Shown: positions 34,033 to 43,267, counted from the stretch's first letter. The stretch is 64,000 nt of DNA from Rhodoferax sp. BAB1 (GCF_013334205.1 NZ_CP054424.1:3756376-3820375); one strand, 5' to 3'. The notes: a model not told the origin generated them from the sequence alone. Numbers and translations are program-made.

Positions 34033-34419
34033 TTAGGCAAGCCCCGCTTTTTTGAGGATGTGGATCACCTTGTCCTCCAGGGTGGCCTTGGTGAAGGGCT
34101 TGACGATGTAACCGGCCGCCCCCTGCTGGGCCGCCAGCACGATGTCTTCCTTGCGCGCCTCGGCGGTCACCATCAGCACCGGGATGTGCTTGAGCTTCTC
34201 GTCCTTCTTGATCTCGGCCAGCAGCTGGAAGCCGTTCATGTTGGGCATGTTGATGTCGCTGACGACGAAGTCGAAATTGCTGGCGCGCAGCTTCTGCAGC
34301 GCGACCACGCCGTCTTCGGCCTCGTCGGCATCGGCAAAGCCGCTTTCCTTGAGGAGGTTGCGCACGATGCGCCGCATGGTGGAGAAGTCGTCGACAACCA
34401 GGAATCGGGGGTTGGCCAT
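34033..34419 (-). CDS. cheY: Chemotaxis response regulator CheY
   Basis: 128 residues, one receiver domain. The acidic pair is in [11 protein letters not shown], the phospho-acceptor Asp in [14 protein letters not shown], and the Lys in [11 protein letters not shown]. Phospho-CheY binds FliM and FliN to change motor direction. It is downstream of motB with a 94-base gap and is coupled to cheZ. Confidence 0.98.
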   Translation of the reverse strand: MANPRFLVVDDFSTMRRIVRNLLKESGFADADEAEDGVVALQKLRASNFDFVVSDINMPNMNGFQLLAEIKKDEKLKHIPVLMVTAEARKEDIVLAAQQGAAGYIVKPFTKATLEDKVIHILKKAGLA

Positions 34420-34513
34420 GGCTGAGCCTTTCTGTTCTATTGGGGCAGCTGTTGAAGCAGATTATCGCAAGTCCGGGCGATGGCCAAGTCTTTCGGATGC
34501 TTTGCAGTGGGGT

Positions 34514-35485
34514 TCATTGTGCCGGTGTGGCCGGCGCAGGCGTGGCGACAGGGGCGGCCGGCACTTCGGCGGGCGGGGCGGCGGCCTCGGGCTCGGCCAG
34601 CACGGGCACCCGGCTGGTACCCAGCAGGCGCTCCTCGGCCTCGCGGGTCAGGACCATGATGCTGATGCGCCGGTTGACCGGCGCCTGGGGCTGGGCCGGC
34701 TCCAGCAGCACGCTGGAGGCCAGGCCGGTGACGCGGATGAGCTTGTCCTCGGGCATGCCGGCGAGCACCAGTTCGCGGCGCGAGGCATTGGCGCGGTCAG
34801 CCGAGAGTTCCCAGTTGCTGTAGCCCTGCAGGCCGCCCGCGAAGGGCGCCTGGTCGGTGTGGCCGTCCAGGCTGATGCGGTTCTCCACGCCGTTCAAGGC
34901 GGTGCCTATTTCGCGCAGGATTTCGCGCATATAGGGCTGCACCACGGCGCTGCCGCTGGTGAACATGGGGCGGCCCTGCTCGTCGACGATCTGGATCTGC
35001 AGGCCGTCGGGGGTGGTTTCCAGGCGGATCTGGTTGCTGAACTGCCGCAGCTTGGGGTTGTTCGAGATGGCGGCGCTGATCTTGGCGGCCAGTGCGGCCA
35101 GCCGGCGGGCGTCCTGGCGGGCGTTCTCGGCACGGGCCTGCTCCAGCGCACGCCGCTTTTTCATGGGGTCGGCGCTTTCGCCCTGATGCTGTTGACCCGC
35201 CTGTTGCGTCAGGTCGGCACCGCCACCGGGCAGGATGGTGGGGCTGGCGCCGGCGCCGCTGCCGCCGGCCATGGCGACCTTGAGCGGTGAGCTGAAGTAG
35301 TCGGACAGGCCCTTGAGGTCGCCCTTGGAGGTCGAGCCCAGCAGCCACATCAGCAGGAAGAAGGCCATCATGGCGGTCACGAAGTCGGCGTAGGCGATCT
35401 TCCATGCGCCGCCATGCGCAGCGTGCCCGGTCTTCTTGACCTTCTTGACGATGATGGGCTGGAGCTTTTTGGCGTCGGAGGCCAT
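34514..35485 (-). CDS. motB: Flagellar motor stator protein MotB
   Basis: 323 residues. The plug and membrane segment (WKIAYADFVTAMMAFFLLMW) contains the proton-binding Asp. The C-terminal OmpA-like peptidoglycan-binding domain has SLDGHTDQAPFAGG and NWELSADRANASRREL. A Pro/Ala-rich tail ends the protein. It forms the stator with MotA and sits 24 bases after it. Confidence 0.97.
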   Translation of the reverse strand: MASDAKKLQPIIVKKVKKTGHAAHGGAWKIAYADFVTAMMAFFLLMWLLGSTSKGDLKGLSDYFSSPLKVAMAGGSGAGASPTILPGGGADLTQQAGQQHQGESADPMKKRRALEQARAENARQDARRLAALAAKISAAISNNPKLRQFSNQIRLETTPDGLQIQIVDEQGRPMFTSGSAVVQPYMREILREIGTALNGVENRISLDGHTDQAPFAGGLQGYSNWELSADRANASRRELVLAGMPEDKLIRVTGLASSVLLEPAQPQAPVNRRISIMVLTREAEERLLGTSRVPVLAEPEAAAPPAEVPAAPVATPAPATPAQ

Positions 35486-35509
35486 GGCTAACCTGGTCGG
35501 TGCGTCGGC

Positions 35510-36370
35510 TTACTTCTTGCCGCGCACGTGGCTTTCGAGTTCGATGAAGGTCGGGCGCTCGGTCGAGAACAGCACCTTGCGGCCGAACTCGATGGCGGTG
35601 GAGGGGTTGTAGCCCTGCATGCTGGCCAGCAGCGTGGACTTGATGCACTCCAGTTCCTTGGCGCTGTCCTGGGCCTTCTGCTCCAGCAGGCCACCCAGCG
35701 GCTCGACCACGCCATAGGCCAGCAGGATGCCCAGGAAGGTGCCGACCAGGGCCGAGGCGATCATGCCGCCCAGCACGGCGGGCGGCTGGCCCACCGAGCC
35801 CATGGTGTTGACCACGCCCAGCACGGCGGCCACGATGCCGAAGGCCGGCAGCGCGCCGGCCAGACGGGCGATGGCGGCGATCGGGCCGTGCGCTTCCTGG
35901 TGATGGGTCTCGATCTCGTTGTCCATCAGGGACTCGATCTCGTGCGCGTTGAGGTTGCCCGAGACCATCATGCGCAGGTAATCGGTGGTGAACTCGACCA
36001 CGTGATGGTCGCTGCCCACGGTGGGGTATTTCTTGAAGATGGCCGACTCTTCAGGGTTCTCGACGTCCTTCTCGATGGCCATCAGGCCTTCCTTGCGCGC
36101 CTTCTGCAGGATGTCGTAGAGCAGGGCCATCAACTCCAGATAGCGCTCCTTGGTGTACTTGGAGGTCTTGAGCGCCTGCGGGATCATGGCGATGGTCGCC
36201 TTGAGCACCTTGGGCTGGTTGTTCACCACAAAGGCACCCAGGGCGCCGCCGAAGATGGTGATCAGCTCGAAAGGCAGGGCCGTCAGGATCACGCCGATAT
36301 TGCCGCCGTGCACGATGTACACCCCGAAGATGCAACCCATGGCGACGGCATAACCAATGATGACTAGCAT
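35510..36370 (-). CDS. motA: Flagellar motor stator protein MotA
   Basis: 286 residues with four membrane helices. Motifs include LVIIGYAVAMGCIFGVYIVH near the N-terminus and the conserved PAFGIVAAVLGVVNTMG segment, plus a cytosolic loop that contacts FliG. It is a proton channel subunit of the stator. The gap to flhC holds a terminator, so motAB are probably a separate transcript from flhDC. Confidence 0.97.
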   Translation of the reverse strand: MLVIIGYAVAMGCIFGVYIVHGGNIGVILTALPFELITIFGGALGAFVVNNQPKVLKATIAMIPQALKTSKYTKERYLELMALLYDILQKARKEGLMAIEKDVENPEESAIFKKYPTVGSDHHVVEFTTDYLRMMVSGNLNAHEIESLMDNEIETHHQEAHGPIAAIARLAGALPAFGIVAAVLGVVNTMGSVGQPPAVLGGMIASALVGTFLGILLAYGVVEPLGGLLEQKAQDSAKELECIKSTLLASMQGYNPSTAIEFGRKVLFSTERPTFIELESHVRGKK

Positions 36371-36459
36371 GTTCGTGGAGGATCTTGAGGGTGGGCGGAT
36401 GCGTGGGCTGGTGGCCTGTGCCGGACCATTCTAGGGGAAAGGTCGGGTGGGGCGCTACG

Positions 36460-36488
36460 AAAAAAAGGGGGCCAATCGGCCCCCTTTT
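36460..36488 (-). terminator. Terminator of flhDC
   Basis: Perfect GGGGGCC/GGCCCCC stem with an AATC loop; on the minus strand it ends in a run of seven or more T. It lies 29 bases beyond the flhC stop, separating flhDC from motAB. Confidence 0.92.
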
Positions 36489-36516
36489 CACGGATATGGC
36501 GGTTTGCTGTCGCGCC

Positions 36517-37056
36517 TCAGTGCAGCAGGATGCCACCCGCCGCACTGCCCTTGCCGGCGCGCGCCGGCGGCTCGCACAGGCCGCAAACGTAATGGCGGGC
36601 GTTTTCATAGGGCTCGGAGACGAAATGTCCGTTGCACTTGGAGCATCGTGTCATGGCCAGCATGTTGTTGTCCACGAACTTGACCAGACGCCAGGCGCGC
36701 GTGACCGAGAGCAGGGGCTCCATCTCCAGGGTGACCATCTGCTCGCTGTAGAGGCGGAAGGCCTTCATCACGGCTTCGATGTCTTCCAGGCTGCTGGTCT
36801 TGCTCAGGTACTCGTAGATGTTGAGGAAGAGCGAGGCGTGGATGTTGGGCTGCCAGGTCAGGAACCAGTCGGTCGAGAAGGGCAGCTGGCCCTTGGAGGG
36901 GGACTTGCCCGCCACTTCCTTGTACAGGCGCAAGAGGCGCTCGTAGGACAGGTCGGTCTCGCTTTCGAGCACCTGCAGCCGGGCACCCAGCTTGATCAGG
37001 GCGACGGCGCGCTCGATCTGGCGCGATTCATTGAGGACGCTTTTGCCGGTGGCCAT
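36517..37056 (-). CDS. flhC: Flagellar master regulator subunit FlhC
   Basis: 179 residues. The zinc site is MTRCSKCNGHFVSEPYENAR followed by CGLCEPP (two CxxC pairs). FlhC and FlhD form the heterohexameric activator of early flagellar operons. It lies 10 bases after flhD. Confidence 0.97.
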   Translation of the reverse strand: MATGKSVLNESRQIERAVALIKLGARLQVLESETDLSYERLLRLYKEVAGKSPSKGQLPFSTDWFLTWQPNIHASLFLNIYEYLSKTSSLEDIEAVMKAFRLYSEQMVTLEMEPLLSVTRAWRLVKFVDNNMLAMTRCSKCNGHFVSEPYENARHYVCGLCEPPARAGKGSAAGGILLH

Positions 37057-37066
37057 GGCGTGCTCC

Positions 37067-37393
37067 TCAGGTGGCTTCGGCGAAACGGCCGGCCATCAGG
37101 ATGCTGGCGTGCAGGCGGGTGGTGGCGTCGTTGTCCACCTTGCGGGCGGCCTGGTTGGTCAGCAGGCTCCACACCACCTCGTCGTCCATGCGGAAGCGGC
37201 ACAGCAGCATGCTGCTGGAGGCAATCTTGGAGATCTGCGCCGGGGAGAGGGCAGCCATCAGGTCGGCCGACTCTTCCGAGATACCCAGACGGAATTGCGC
37301 CTCGGCCTTGTCCTTGCGGATCAGGTTCTGCGCCAGCATCAGGTAGGTGAGGTTGGTTTCGCGGATTTCGGCGATCATCTGTTCGTCGGTCAT
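37067..37393 (-). CDS. flhD: Flagellar master regulator subunit FlhD
   Basis: 108 residues. EIRETNLTYLMLAQNLIRKD and FRLGISEESADLMAALSPAQ are diagnostic of FlhD. The start is supported by AAAGGAG before ATG 37393. The long leader carries a perfect palindrome at 37510-37530. Confidence 0.97.
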   Translation of the reverse strand: MTDEQMIAEIRETNLTYLMLAQNLIRKDKAEAQFRLGISEESADLMAALSPAQISKIASSSMLLCRFRMDDEVVWSLLTNQAARKVDNDATTRLHASILMAGRFAEAT

Positions 37394-37509
37394 TTAGGTC
37401 TCCTTTACGGCGCAATTCGAAGGTTTCGCGTTGGGGTTGATTCTGAACACCGGTTGCAAAACTTGAATCAGCCAGTGGCTGTCTGTGCTGAGAGGTAATG
37501 CGTACAGGC

Positions 37510-37530
37510 TTGTAGGGGGAAATCCTACAA
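37510..37530. promoter_or_regulatory. Perfect palindrome upstream of flhDC
   Basis: TTGTAGG, seven bases, CCTACAA. It lies about 117 bases before the flhD ATG and about 128 bases before the divergent rfbF-like gene, so it could control either. The TAGG/CCTA half sites resemble those of NarL/FixJ-LuxR-type response regulators, which I infer only from form. Confidence 0.5.
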
Positions 37531-37657
37531 ACAGGGGGCAAAGGGAATGCCATGAAATAAGACGCGAACACCGGGCAATTCCTGTTTTCCGGGGAGGCCC
37601 GCTGCTTTATTCTCTGCGGCTATATATAGAGATACAGTCACTTTCAAGCGGCGCACC

Positions 37658-38428
37658 ATGAAAGCAGTCATCCTGGCCGGCGGCCTGGGCACCCGGATTT
37701 CCGAGGAGACCCACCTCAAACCCAAACCGATGATCGAGATCGGGGGTAAGCCCATCCTGTGGCACATCATGAAGATCTACAGCGCCCACGGCGTCAACGA
37801 CTTCGTGATCTGCTGTGGTTACCGCGGCTACGTGATCAAGGAATACTTCGCCAACTATTTCCTGCACACCTCGGACATCACCTTCGACATGGGCAGCAAC
37901 CGCATGGAAATCCACCGTCGCCACGCCGAACCCTGGCGCGTGACGGTGGTCGACACCGGTGAAGAGACCATGACGGGCGGGCGCCTCAAACGTGTGGCCG
38001 ACTACGTGGCCGATGACGAGGCCTTCTGTTTCACCTATGGCGATGGTGTGGCCGACGTCAACATCGCCGAGGCGATCCGTTTTCACAAGGGGCATGGCAA
38101 GCTGGCCACCGTCACCGCCGTGCAGCCCCCGGGCCGTTATGGCGCGTTGCAGATGCAGGGTGCGCAGGTGGCCGGCTTTACCGAAAAGCCGCGCGGTGAT
38201 GGCGGCCTGATCAATGGCGGTTTTTTCGTGCTTTCGCCGCGCTGCATCCCCCGCATTGCCGGCGATGCCACCAGCTGGGAGATCGAGCCCCTGGCCGGGC
38301 TGGCCAGCGATGGCGAACTCATGGCCTATGAGCACCATGGCTTCTGGCAGCCCATGGACACCTTGCGCGAGAAGACCTTGCTCGAAACCCTCTGGGCTTC
38401 GGGGCAGGCCCCCTGGAAGGTCTGGTGA
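37658..38428 (+). CDS. rfbF: Glucose-1-phosphate cytidylyltransferase
   Basis: 256 residues. The nucleotidyl transferase start MKAVILAGGLGTRISEETHL and KPKPMIEIGGKPILWHI are characteristic of RfbF, with YGDGVADVNI and EPLAGLASDGELMAYEHHGF later. It makes CDP-glucose from CTP and glucose-1-phosphate. It starts a tightly coupled run; its stop overlaps the next start by four bases. The leader has an A+T-rich TATATATAG at about 37620 that could be a minus-10 region. Confidence 0.96.
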   Translation: MKAVILAGGLGTRISEETHLKPKPMIEIGGKPILWHIMKIYSAHGVNDFVICCGYRGYVIKEYFANYFLHTSDITFDMGSNRMEIHRRHAEPWRVTVVDTGEETMTGGRLKRVADYVADDEAFCFTYGDGVADVNIAEAIRFHKGHGKLATVTAVQPPGRYGALQMQGAQVAGFTEKPRGDGGLINGGFFVLSPRCIPRIAGDATSWEIEPLAGLASDGELMAYEHHGFWQPMDTLREKTLLETLWASGQAPWKVW

Positions 38429-39504
38429 TGACGCAGGGGCAAGCCGGCCGGCCCGACGCTGCCTTCTGGCGCGGCAAGCGTGTGCTGCTGACCGGGCACA
38501 CCGGCTTCAAGGGCGCCTGGCTGGCGCTGTGGCTGCAGCGCCTGGGCGCGCAGGTCACGGGCCTGGCGCTGGCACCGGCCACCGAACCCAATCTCTTCGA
38601 GCTCGCCGGCCTGGTTGGTGATATGGACCACCGCCTGGTCGACATCCGCGATGCAGCGGCTGTGGCGCGTGCGGTGCAGGACACCCGGCCCGAGATCGTG
38701 CTGCACCTGGCGGCCCAGGCCCTGGTGCGCGAGAGCTATCGCGACCCGGTGGCCACCTATGCCACCAACGTCATGGGCACGGTGCATCTGCTCGACGCCT
38801 TGCGGCAGCACGCCGGCACGCGCGTGGCCGTGCTGGTCACGACCGACAAGGTCTATCGCAACCATGAGTGGCACCACCCCTATCGCGAGAGCGACGAGCT
38901 GGGCGGGCACGATCCCTACAGCGCCAGCAAGGCCGCCAGCGAAATCGCCATCAGCAGCTACCGCGACGCTTTTCTCTCCGACCAGGGACTGGCCCTGGCC
39001 AGTGCGCGCGCCGGCAATGTGATCGGCGGCGGTGACTGGGCGGCTGACCGCCTGCTGCCCGACGCCGTGCGCGCCTGGTTGGCGGGGCAGACGCTGCAGA
39101 TCCGCCGGCCGCAGGCCACGCGCCCCTGGCAGCATGTGCTGGAGCCGCTGGCCGGCTACCTCTGCCTGGCCCAGGCCCTGTGGCAGGACGCAGCGCTGGC
39201 CGGCCCCTGGAACTTCGGACCGCACGCGCATGAACGCGCCACCGTGCAGCAGGTGGTGGAACTGGCGCGCGGCGCCTGGGGCGGCGGCGCGGTGCATTAC
39301 GAGAACGAGCCCACGGGGCCGCACGAGGCGGGCTGGCTTGCGCTCGACACCTCGAAGGCGCAGGCACAGCTGGCGCTGCAGCCGCGCTGGTCCCTGGCGC
39401 AGACGGTGCAGCGCAGCATGCGCTGGTACCGGGCGCACAAGGATGGCGCTGCCGCGCGTGCGCTGTGCCTGACCGACATCGAAGCCTGGGAAGCCGCCGT
39501 ATGA
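38425..39504 (+). CDS. rfbG: CDP-glucose 4,6-dehydratase
   Basis: 359 residues, an extended SDR enzyme. The NAD site is LLTGHTGFKGAWLALWLQRL, and the catalytic Tyr-Lys is in DPYSASKAASEIA. It converts CDP-glucose to CDP-4-keto-6-deoxyglucose, the parent of many deoxy and branched sugars. It follows rfbF with a four-base overlap and overlaps the epimerase gene by four bases. Confidence 0.96.
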   Translation: MMTQGQAGRPDAAFWRGKRVLLTGHTGFKGAWLALWLQRLGAQVTGLALAPATEPNLFELAGLVGDMDHRLVDIRDAAAVARAVQDTRPEIVLHLAAQALVRESYRDPVATYATNVMGTVHLLDALRQHAGTRVAVLVTTDKVYRNHEWHHPYRESDELGGHDPYSASKAASEIAISSYRDAFLSDQGLALASARAGNVIGGGDWAADRLLPDAVRAWLAGQTLQIRRPQATRPWQHVLEPLAGYLCLAQALWQDAALAGPWNFGPHAHERATVQQVVELARGAWGGGAVHYENEPTGPHEAGWLALDTSKAQAQLALQPRWSLAQTVQRSMRWYRAHKDGAAARALCLTDIEAWEAAV

Positions 39505-40061
39505 GCAGCCTGAAAGTGAGCGACCTGCCCCTGGCCGGGCTCAAGCGTGTGCAACGCCAGCGGCTGGCGGACGAGCGCGGTTCTTTTGCACGCCTCTTCT
39601 GCGCCGAGGAACTGGCAGCCGCCGGCTGGACCGTGCCAGTGGCCCAGGTCAACCACAGTTTCACGCGTGCGCGCGGCACGGTGCGCGGCCTGCATTACCA
39701 GCGCGCCCCGCATGCCGAGATGAAACTGGTCAGCTGCGTGCGCGGCGAGGTGTGGGACGTGGCGGTGGATGTGCGCGCCGGCTCCCCCACTTTCCTGCAA
39801 TGGCATGCGCAATTTCTGAGCGCGGCCGACGGTGCAGCGATGCTGATCCCGGCCGGCTTTGCCCATGGCTTCCAGGCCCTGAGCGACGATGCTGAACTCG
39901 TCTATTGCCATTCCGCCGCCTACGCGCCGACCGCCGAGGCCGGCCTGCACGTGCGCGATGCCCGGCTGGCCATCAACTGGCCCCTGCCGGTGCTGGGCCT
40001 GTCGCCGCGCGATGCCGGTTTTGCCTGGCTGACACCGGGATTCGAGGGGGTGCGCTTGTGA
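39501..40061 (+). CDS. Sugar 3,5-epimerase family protein (RfbC-like)
   Basis: 186 residues, a cupin of the dTDP-4-dehydrorhamnose 3,5-epimerase family. It keeps the catalytic His (RGLHYQRAPHAEMKLVSCVR) and PAGFAHGFQALSDDAELVY. In this context the likely substrate is a CDP-4-keto-6-deoxyhexose rather than the dTDP sugar; that is inference. Start: ATG 39501 overlapping the rfbG stop (ATGA), and its own stop overlaps the next GTG (GTGA). Confidence 0.88.
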   Translation: MSSLKVSDLPLAGLKRVQRQRLADERGSFARLFCAEELAAAGWTVPVAQVNHSFTRARGTVRGLHYQRAPHAEMKLVSCVRGEVWDVAVDVRAGSPTFLQWHAQFLSAADGAAMLIPAGFAHGFQALSDDAELVYCHSAAYAPTAEAGLHVRDARLAINWPLPVLGLSPRDAGFAWLTPGFEGVRL

Positions 40062-41284
40062 AGTGCCGCCACTGCGCCAGCGAACTGCGCCTGCCCTTCC
40101 TCGATCTGGGCAGCGCCCCGCCGTCCAACGCTTATCTGAAGCCGCAGGACCTGCAGGCACCCGAGACCTGGTACCCGCTGCGCCTGCTGGTCTGCACCTC
40201 CTGCTGGCTGGTGCAGACCGAGGACCATGCCGGGCGCGAACAACTCTTCAGTGACGACTACGCCTACTTCAGCTCCTTTTCCACTTCCTGGCTGGCGCAT
40301 GCGCAGGCCTATGTTCAGGCCATGCGCACGCGTTTCGGCCTGGATGCAGCAAGTTGCGTGGTGGAAGTGGCGGCCAACGACGGTTACCTGCTGCAGTATG
40401 TACAGCAGGCCGGGGTGCCCTGCTACGGCATCGAGCCCACGGCTAGCACGGCTGTGGCAGCGCGTGCCAAGGGCATAGCGATTGTCGAACGCTTCTTTGG
40501 CGTGGCGCTGGCGCGCGAGCTGGCGGCCGCGGGTCGCCAGGCCGACCTCATGGCCGCCAACAACGTGCTGGCCCATGTGCCCGACATCAACGACTTCGTG
40601 ACCGGCTTTGCCCTGCTGCTCAAACCCCAGGGCGTGGCGACCTTCGAGTTCCCGCACCTGCTGCGCATGGTGCAGGCGTGCCAGTTCGACACCGCCTACC
40701 ACGAGCACTACTCCTACCTGTCGCTCACCGCGGTGCAGCGTATCTTCGCGGCCAACGGCCTGCAGGTCTTCGACGTGGAGGAACTGCCCACACACGGTGG
40801 CAGCCTGCGCGTGTTTGCGCAGCGCAGCGATGGCGGGCGCCAGCCCGTGGGGGCGGCAGTATCAGATCTGCTGGCGCGGGAGCAGGCTGCGGGCATGACG
40901 GCGCCGGGCTTTTACGCCGGCTTCCAGCATGAGGCCGAGCGCGTCAAGCGCGAACTGCTGGAGTTCCTGCTGCAGGCGAAACGCGATGGGCTCAAGGTCG
41001 GCGCCTATGGCGCAGCCGCCAAGGGCAACACCCTGCTGAACTTCGCCGGCGTGCGGCCGGACCTGCTGCCCTACGTGGTGGACATGAACCCGGCCAAGCA
41101 GGGCAAGTACATGCCCGGCAGCCGCATTCCCATCGTGGACGAGGCGCATCTGCGCCAGGACCGGCCGGATCGGGTGCTGATCCTGCCGTGGAACCTGCGC
41201 GAAGAGCTGATGGTGCAGTTGGCCTATGTGCGCGCATGGGGTGGGCAGCTGGTGGTGGCGGTACCGGAAATCCGGTCGGCATGA
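40058..41284 (+). CDS. Sugar C-methyltransferase (NovU/TcaB9-like, zinc-binding)
   Basis: 408 residues. The N-terminal zinc-binding part has CRHC and CTSC pairs and SAPPSNAYL. The SAM domain has VVEVAANDGYLLQYV, the catalytic-region TAYHEHYSYLS and PTHGGSLRVFA. The C-terminal domain has GAYGAAAKGNTLLNFAG. This architecture is that of C-3 methyltransferases acting on nucleotide-linked 4-keto-6-deoxysugars. Start: GTG 40058 (VKCRHC); the upstream open frame overlaps the epimerase gene. Confidence 0.9.
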   Translation: MKCRHCASELRLPFLDLGSAPPSNAYLKPQDLQAPETWYPLRLLVCTSCWLVQTEDHAGREQLFSDDYAYFSSFSTSWLAHAQAYVQAMRTRFGLDAASCVVEVAANDGYLLQYVQQAGVPCYGIEPTASTAVAARAKGIAIVERFFGVALARELAAAGRQADLMAANNVLAHVPDINDFVTGFALLLKPQGVATFEFPHLLRMVQACQFDTAYHEHYSYLSLTAVQRIFAANGLQVFDVEELPTHGGSLRVFAQRSDGGRQPVGAAVSDLLAREQAAGMTAPGFYAGFQHEAERVKRELLEFLLQAKRDGLKVGAYGAAAKGNTLLNFAGVRPDLLPYVVDMNPAKQGKYMPGSRIPIVDEAHLRQDRPDRVLILPWNLREELMVQLAYVRAWGGQLVVAVPEIRSA

Positions 41285-41323
41285 GGGCGGCAGGCCCGGT
41301 AACAATCCCCTAAGGAACTCAAT

Positions 41324-42397
41324 ATGGCAAATGACCCACGCGACCTCGACGGCTCCCGGCTGCAGCGGGCCTTGCTGCAACTGGGGCGCGACACGGCCCT
41401 GCGGGCCGAGCTGATGGACTGGCTCAAGCGTGCCGAGCGGCAGTTGCCTCACACAGGCTCAGTGCGCGACGACATCACCGGCCCCATCATCGATGCGCTG
41501 CACAGCGAGCAGGATGTCTACGAGAAACAACTGGCCGACGGCACGCGTTTCCGTTTCCTCTTTCGCACCAAGATCGCGCGCGATTTCATCCTGGCCGAGC
41601 AGGAACGCCCCAGCCATGTCTGGGAGCCGCAGACCACGCGCCTGCTGAAGCATCTGACGGCGCAGGGCCGTGGCGATGTGCTGATCGGCGGCGCCTACTT
41701 CGGCGACCATGCCGTGGTGCTGGGCGTGCAGCTCAAGGGCAGCGGCCGGCTGGTGCACTGCTTCGAGCCCAATACCGACCAGGCGGCCATGCTGGCGGCC
41801 AACGCACAGCTCAACGCGCTGGACAACCTGCGCATCAACAAGCAGGGGCTCTGGCATGAGAGCAGCCAGCGCCTGCGCCTGGACGGCTTTGACTCCTTTG
41901 CCAATGCCGTGCCGGCGACCGGCGATGACGGCTTCGAAACCATCACCATCGACGACTACTGCCAGGCCCAGGGGCGCCCTCTCAGCGTGTTGATGCTCGA
42001 CATCGAGGGCGCCGAGCTCCGCGCCCTGCAAGGCGCGGCGCGCGTGCTGGCCCGTGACAAGCCGGCCGTCGTGTTCGAGGTGCACCGCGATTACGTGGAC
42101 TGGAGCGTCGGCCTGACGAAAACACCCATCTGCAGCCTGCTGAGCGCCGCCGGTTACCAGCTCTACGCCGTGCGCGACTTCAACACGCACCAGGAAATGG
42201 GCACACGCTGCATCGAGCTGGTGCCGGCCGACAGTGTCTACCTGGAAGGCCCGCCGCATGGTTTCAACATGCTGGCGGTGGCCGACCCGGCGCTCGTCGC
42301 CGGCCCCTTGTTCCGCCAGGTGAAGAACGTCAGCCCGAAGCTGTTGCGCCACAAGTCGCCGGCGCTGCACCATCCGCTCGACGGTTTGCCGGACTGA
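41324..42397 (+). CDS. FkbM family methyltransferase
   Basis: 357 residues. The FkbM signature is visible: GGAYFGDHAVVLGVQL, VHCFEPNTDQAAMLAANAQL, ETITIDDYCQA and VLMLDIEGAELRALQGA. These enzymes are SAM-dependent O-methyltransferases of sugars or polyketides. An N-terminal 110-residue extension precedes the catalytic domain. It lies 39 bases after the C-methyltransferase gene, with AAGGAA near the start. It may decorate the same glycan. Confidence 0.9.
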   Translation: MANDPRDLDGSRLQRALLQLGRDTALRAELMDWLKRAERQLPHTGSVRDDITGPIIDALHSEQDVYEKQLADGTRFRFLFRTKIARDFILAEQERPSHVWEPQTTRLLKHLTAQGRGDVLIGGAYFGDHAVVLGVQLKGSGRLVHCFEPNTDQAAMLAANAQLNALDNLRINKQGLWHESSQRLRLDGFDSFANAVPATGDDGFETITIDDYCQAQGRPLSVLMLDIEGAELRALQGAARVLARDKPAVVFEVHRDYVDWSVGLTKTPICSLLSAAGYQLYAVRDFNTHQEMGTRCIELVPADSVYLEGPPHGFNMLAVADPALVAGPLFRQVKNVSPKLLRHKSPALHHPLDGLPD

Positions 42398-42427
42398 GGC
42401 TGGCGTCGCCGGTATCTAATCCGTCCC

Positions 42428-43267
42428 ATGAGCAGGCAGATCGCGACCATCATCGGCGGCCACGGTTTCGTCGGCTCGGCGCTGGCGCGGCATCTGTCGG
42501 CAGCGGGGTGGGACTGCCGGCTTGCCGGGCGGGATACGGCATGGCCCATGAAGGACCAGCCGCTGGGCCATGTCTTTTATTGCGCCGGCCTGACCGGCGA
42601 CTACCTGCAGCGTGCGGCGGACACCGTGGAGGCGCACGTCAGCCTGCTGGTGCGTGTGCTGCAGTCCAGCACCTGGGATTCGCTGGTCTACCTGTCGTCC
42701 ACGCGGCTCTATGACGGCTTGAGCGCTGGCGTTCGGGCTGAAGAATCCACCTTGCTCCCCGTGGCCCCGCAGGTACCACGCCATCTGTTCGATCTCACCA
42801 AGCTCACCGGCGAGTCGCTCTGCCATGTGCTGGGCCAGGGGCGTGCACGTGTGGCCCGCCTGGCCAGCGTGTACGACAGCCCGGACGATGCCCAGGGCTT
42901 TCTGCCTGCGCTCTTGCGCCAGGTGGCACAGGCGCCACGCGGCGCGACTGTCACGATCGATTCCTCGCCCCAGGCGGCGCGTGATTACATCCATCTGCCT
43001 GACGTGTTGCGCGCGCTGGTGGACATCGCGCAGCGTGGCACGCAATCGGTCTACAACGTGGCGACCGGCGAGAACGTGCGCAACGATGAGCTGGCGCAGC
43101 TGGTCGGTCGGCTGGCCGGCCGCACCCTGGTTTTCAGGTCGGACCAGGTGCCGGCCGCACCGGCGGTGGTCGACATCAGCCGTCTGCAACACGAGTTCGG
43201 CTGGCGACCGGCGCGGGTGGAAACCGTGATCGGCCCCTGGCTGCGAGACATGGCAAAAGCATCATGA
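42428..43267 (+). CDS. NAD-dependent epimerase/dehydratase family protein with altered active site
   Basis: 279 residues of the extended SDR superfamily. The cofactor loop is IIGGHGFVGSALARHL and the Ser region is YLSSTRLYDG. Where YxxxK is expected the sequence reads HLFDLTKLTGE, so the catalytic Tyr appears to be Phe. It could be a 4-ketoreductase of the CDP-sugar with atypical chemistry, or a degenerate homologue. It overlaps the acetyltransferase start by four bases. Confidence 0.85.
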   Translation: MSRQIATIIGGHGFVGSALARHLSAAGWDCRLAGRDTAWPMKDQPLGHVFYCAGLTGDYLQRAADTVEAHVSLLVRVLQSSTWDSLVYLSSTRLYDGLSAGVRAEESTLLPVAPQVPRHLFDLTKLTGESLCHVLGQGRARVARLASVYDSPDDAQGFLPALLRQVAQAPRGATVTIDSSPQAARDYIHLPDVLRALVDIAQRGTQSVYNVATGENVRNDELAQLVGRLAGRTLVFRSDQVPAAPAVVDISRLQHEFGWRPARVETVIGPWLRDMAKAS

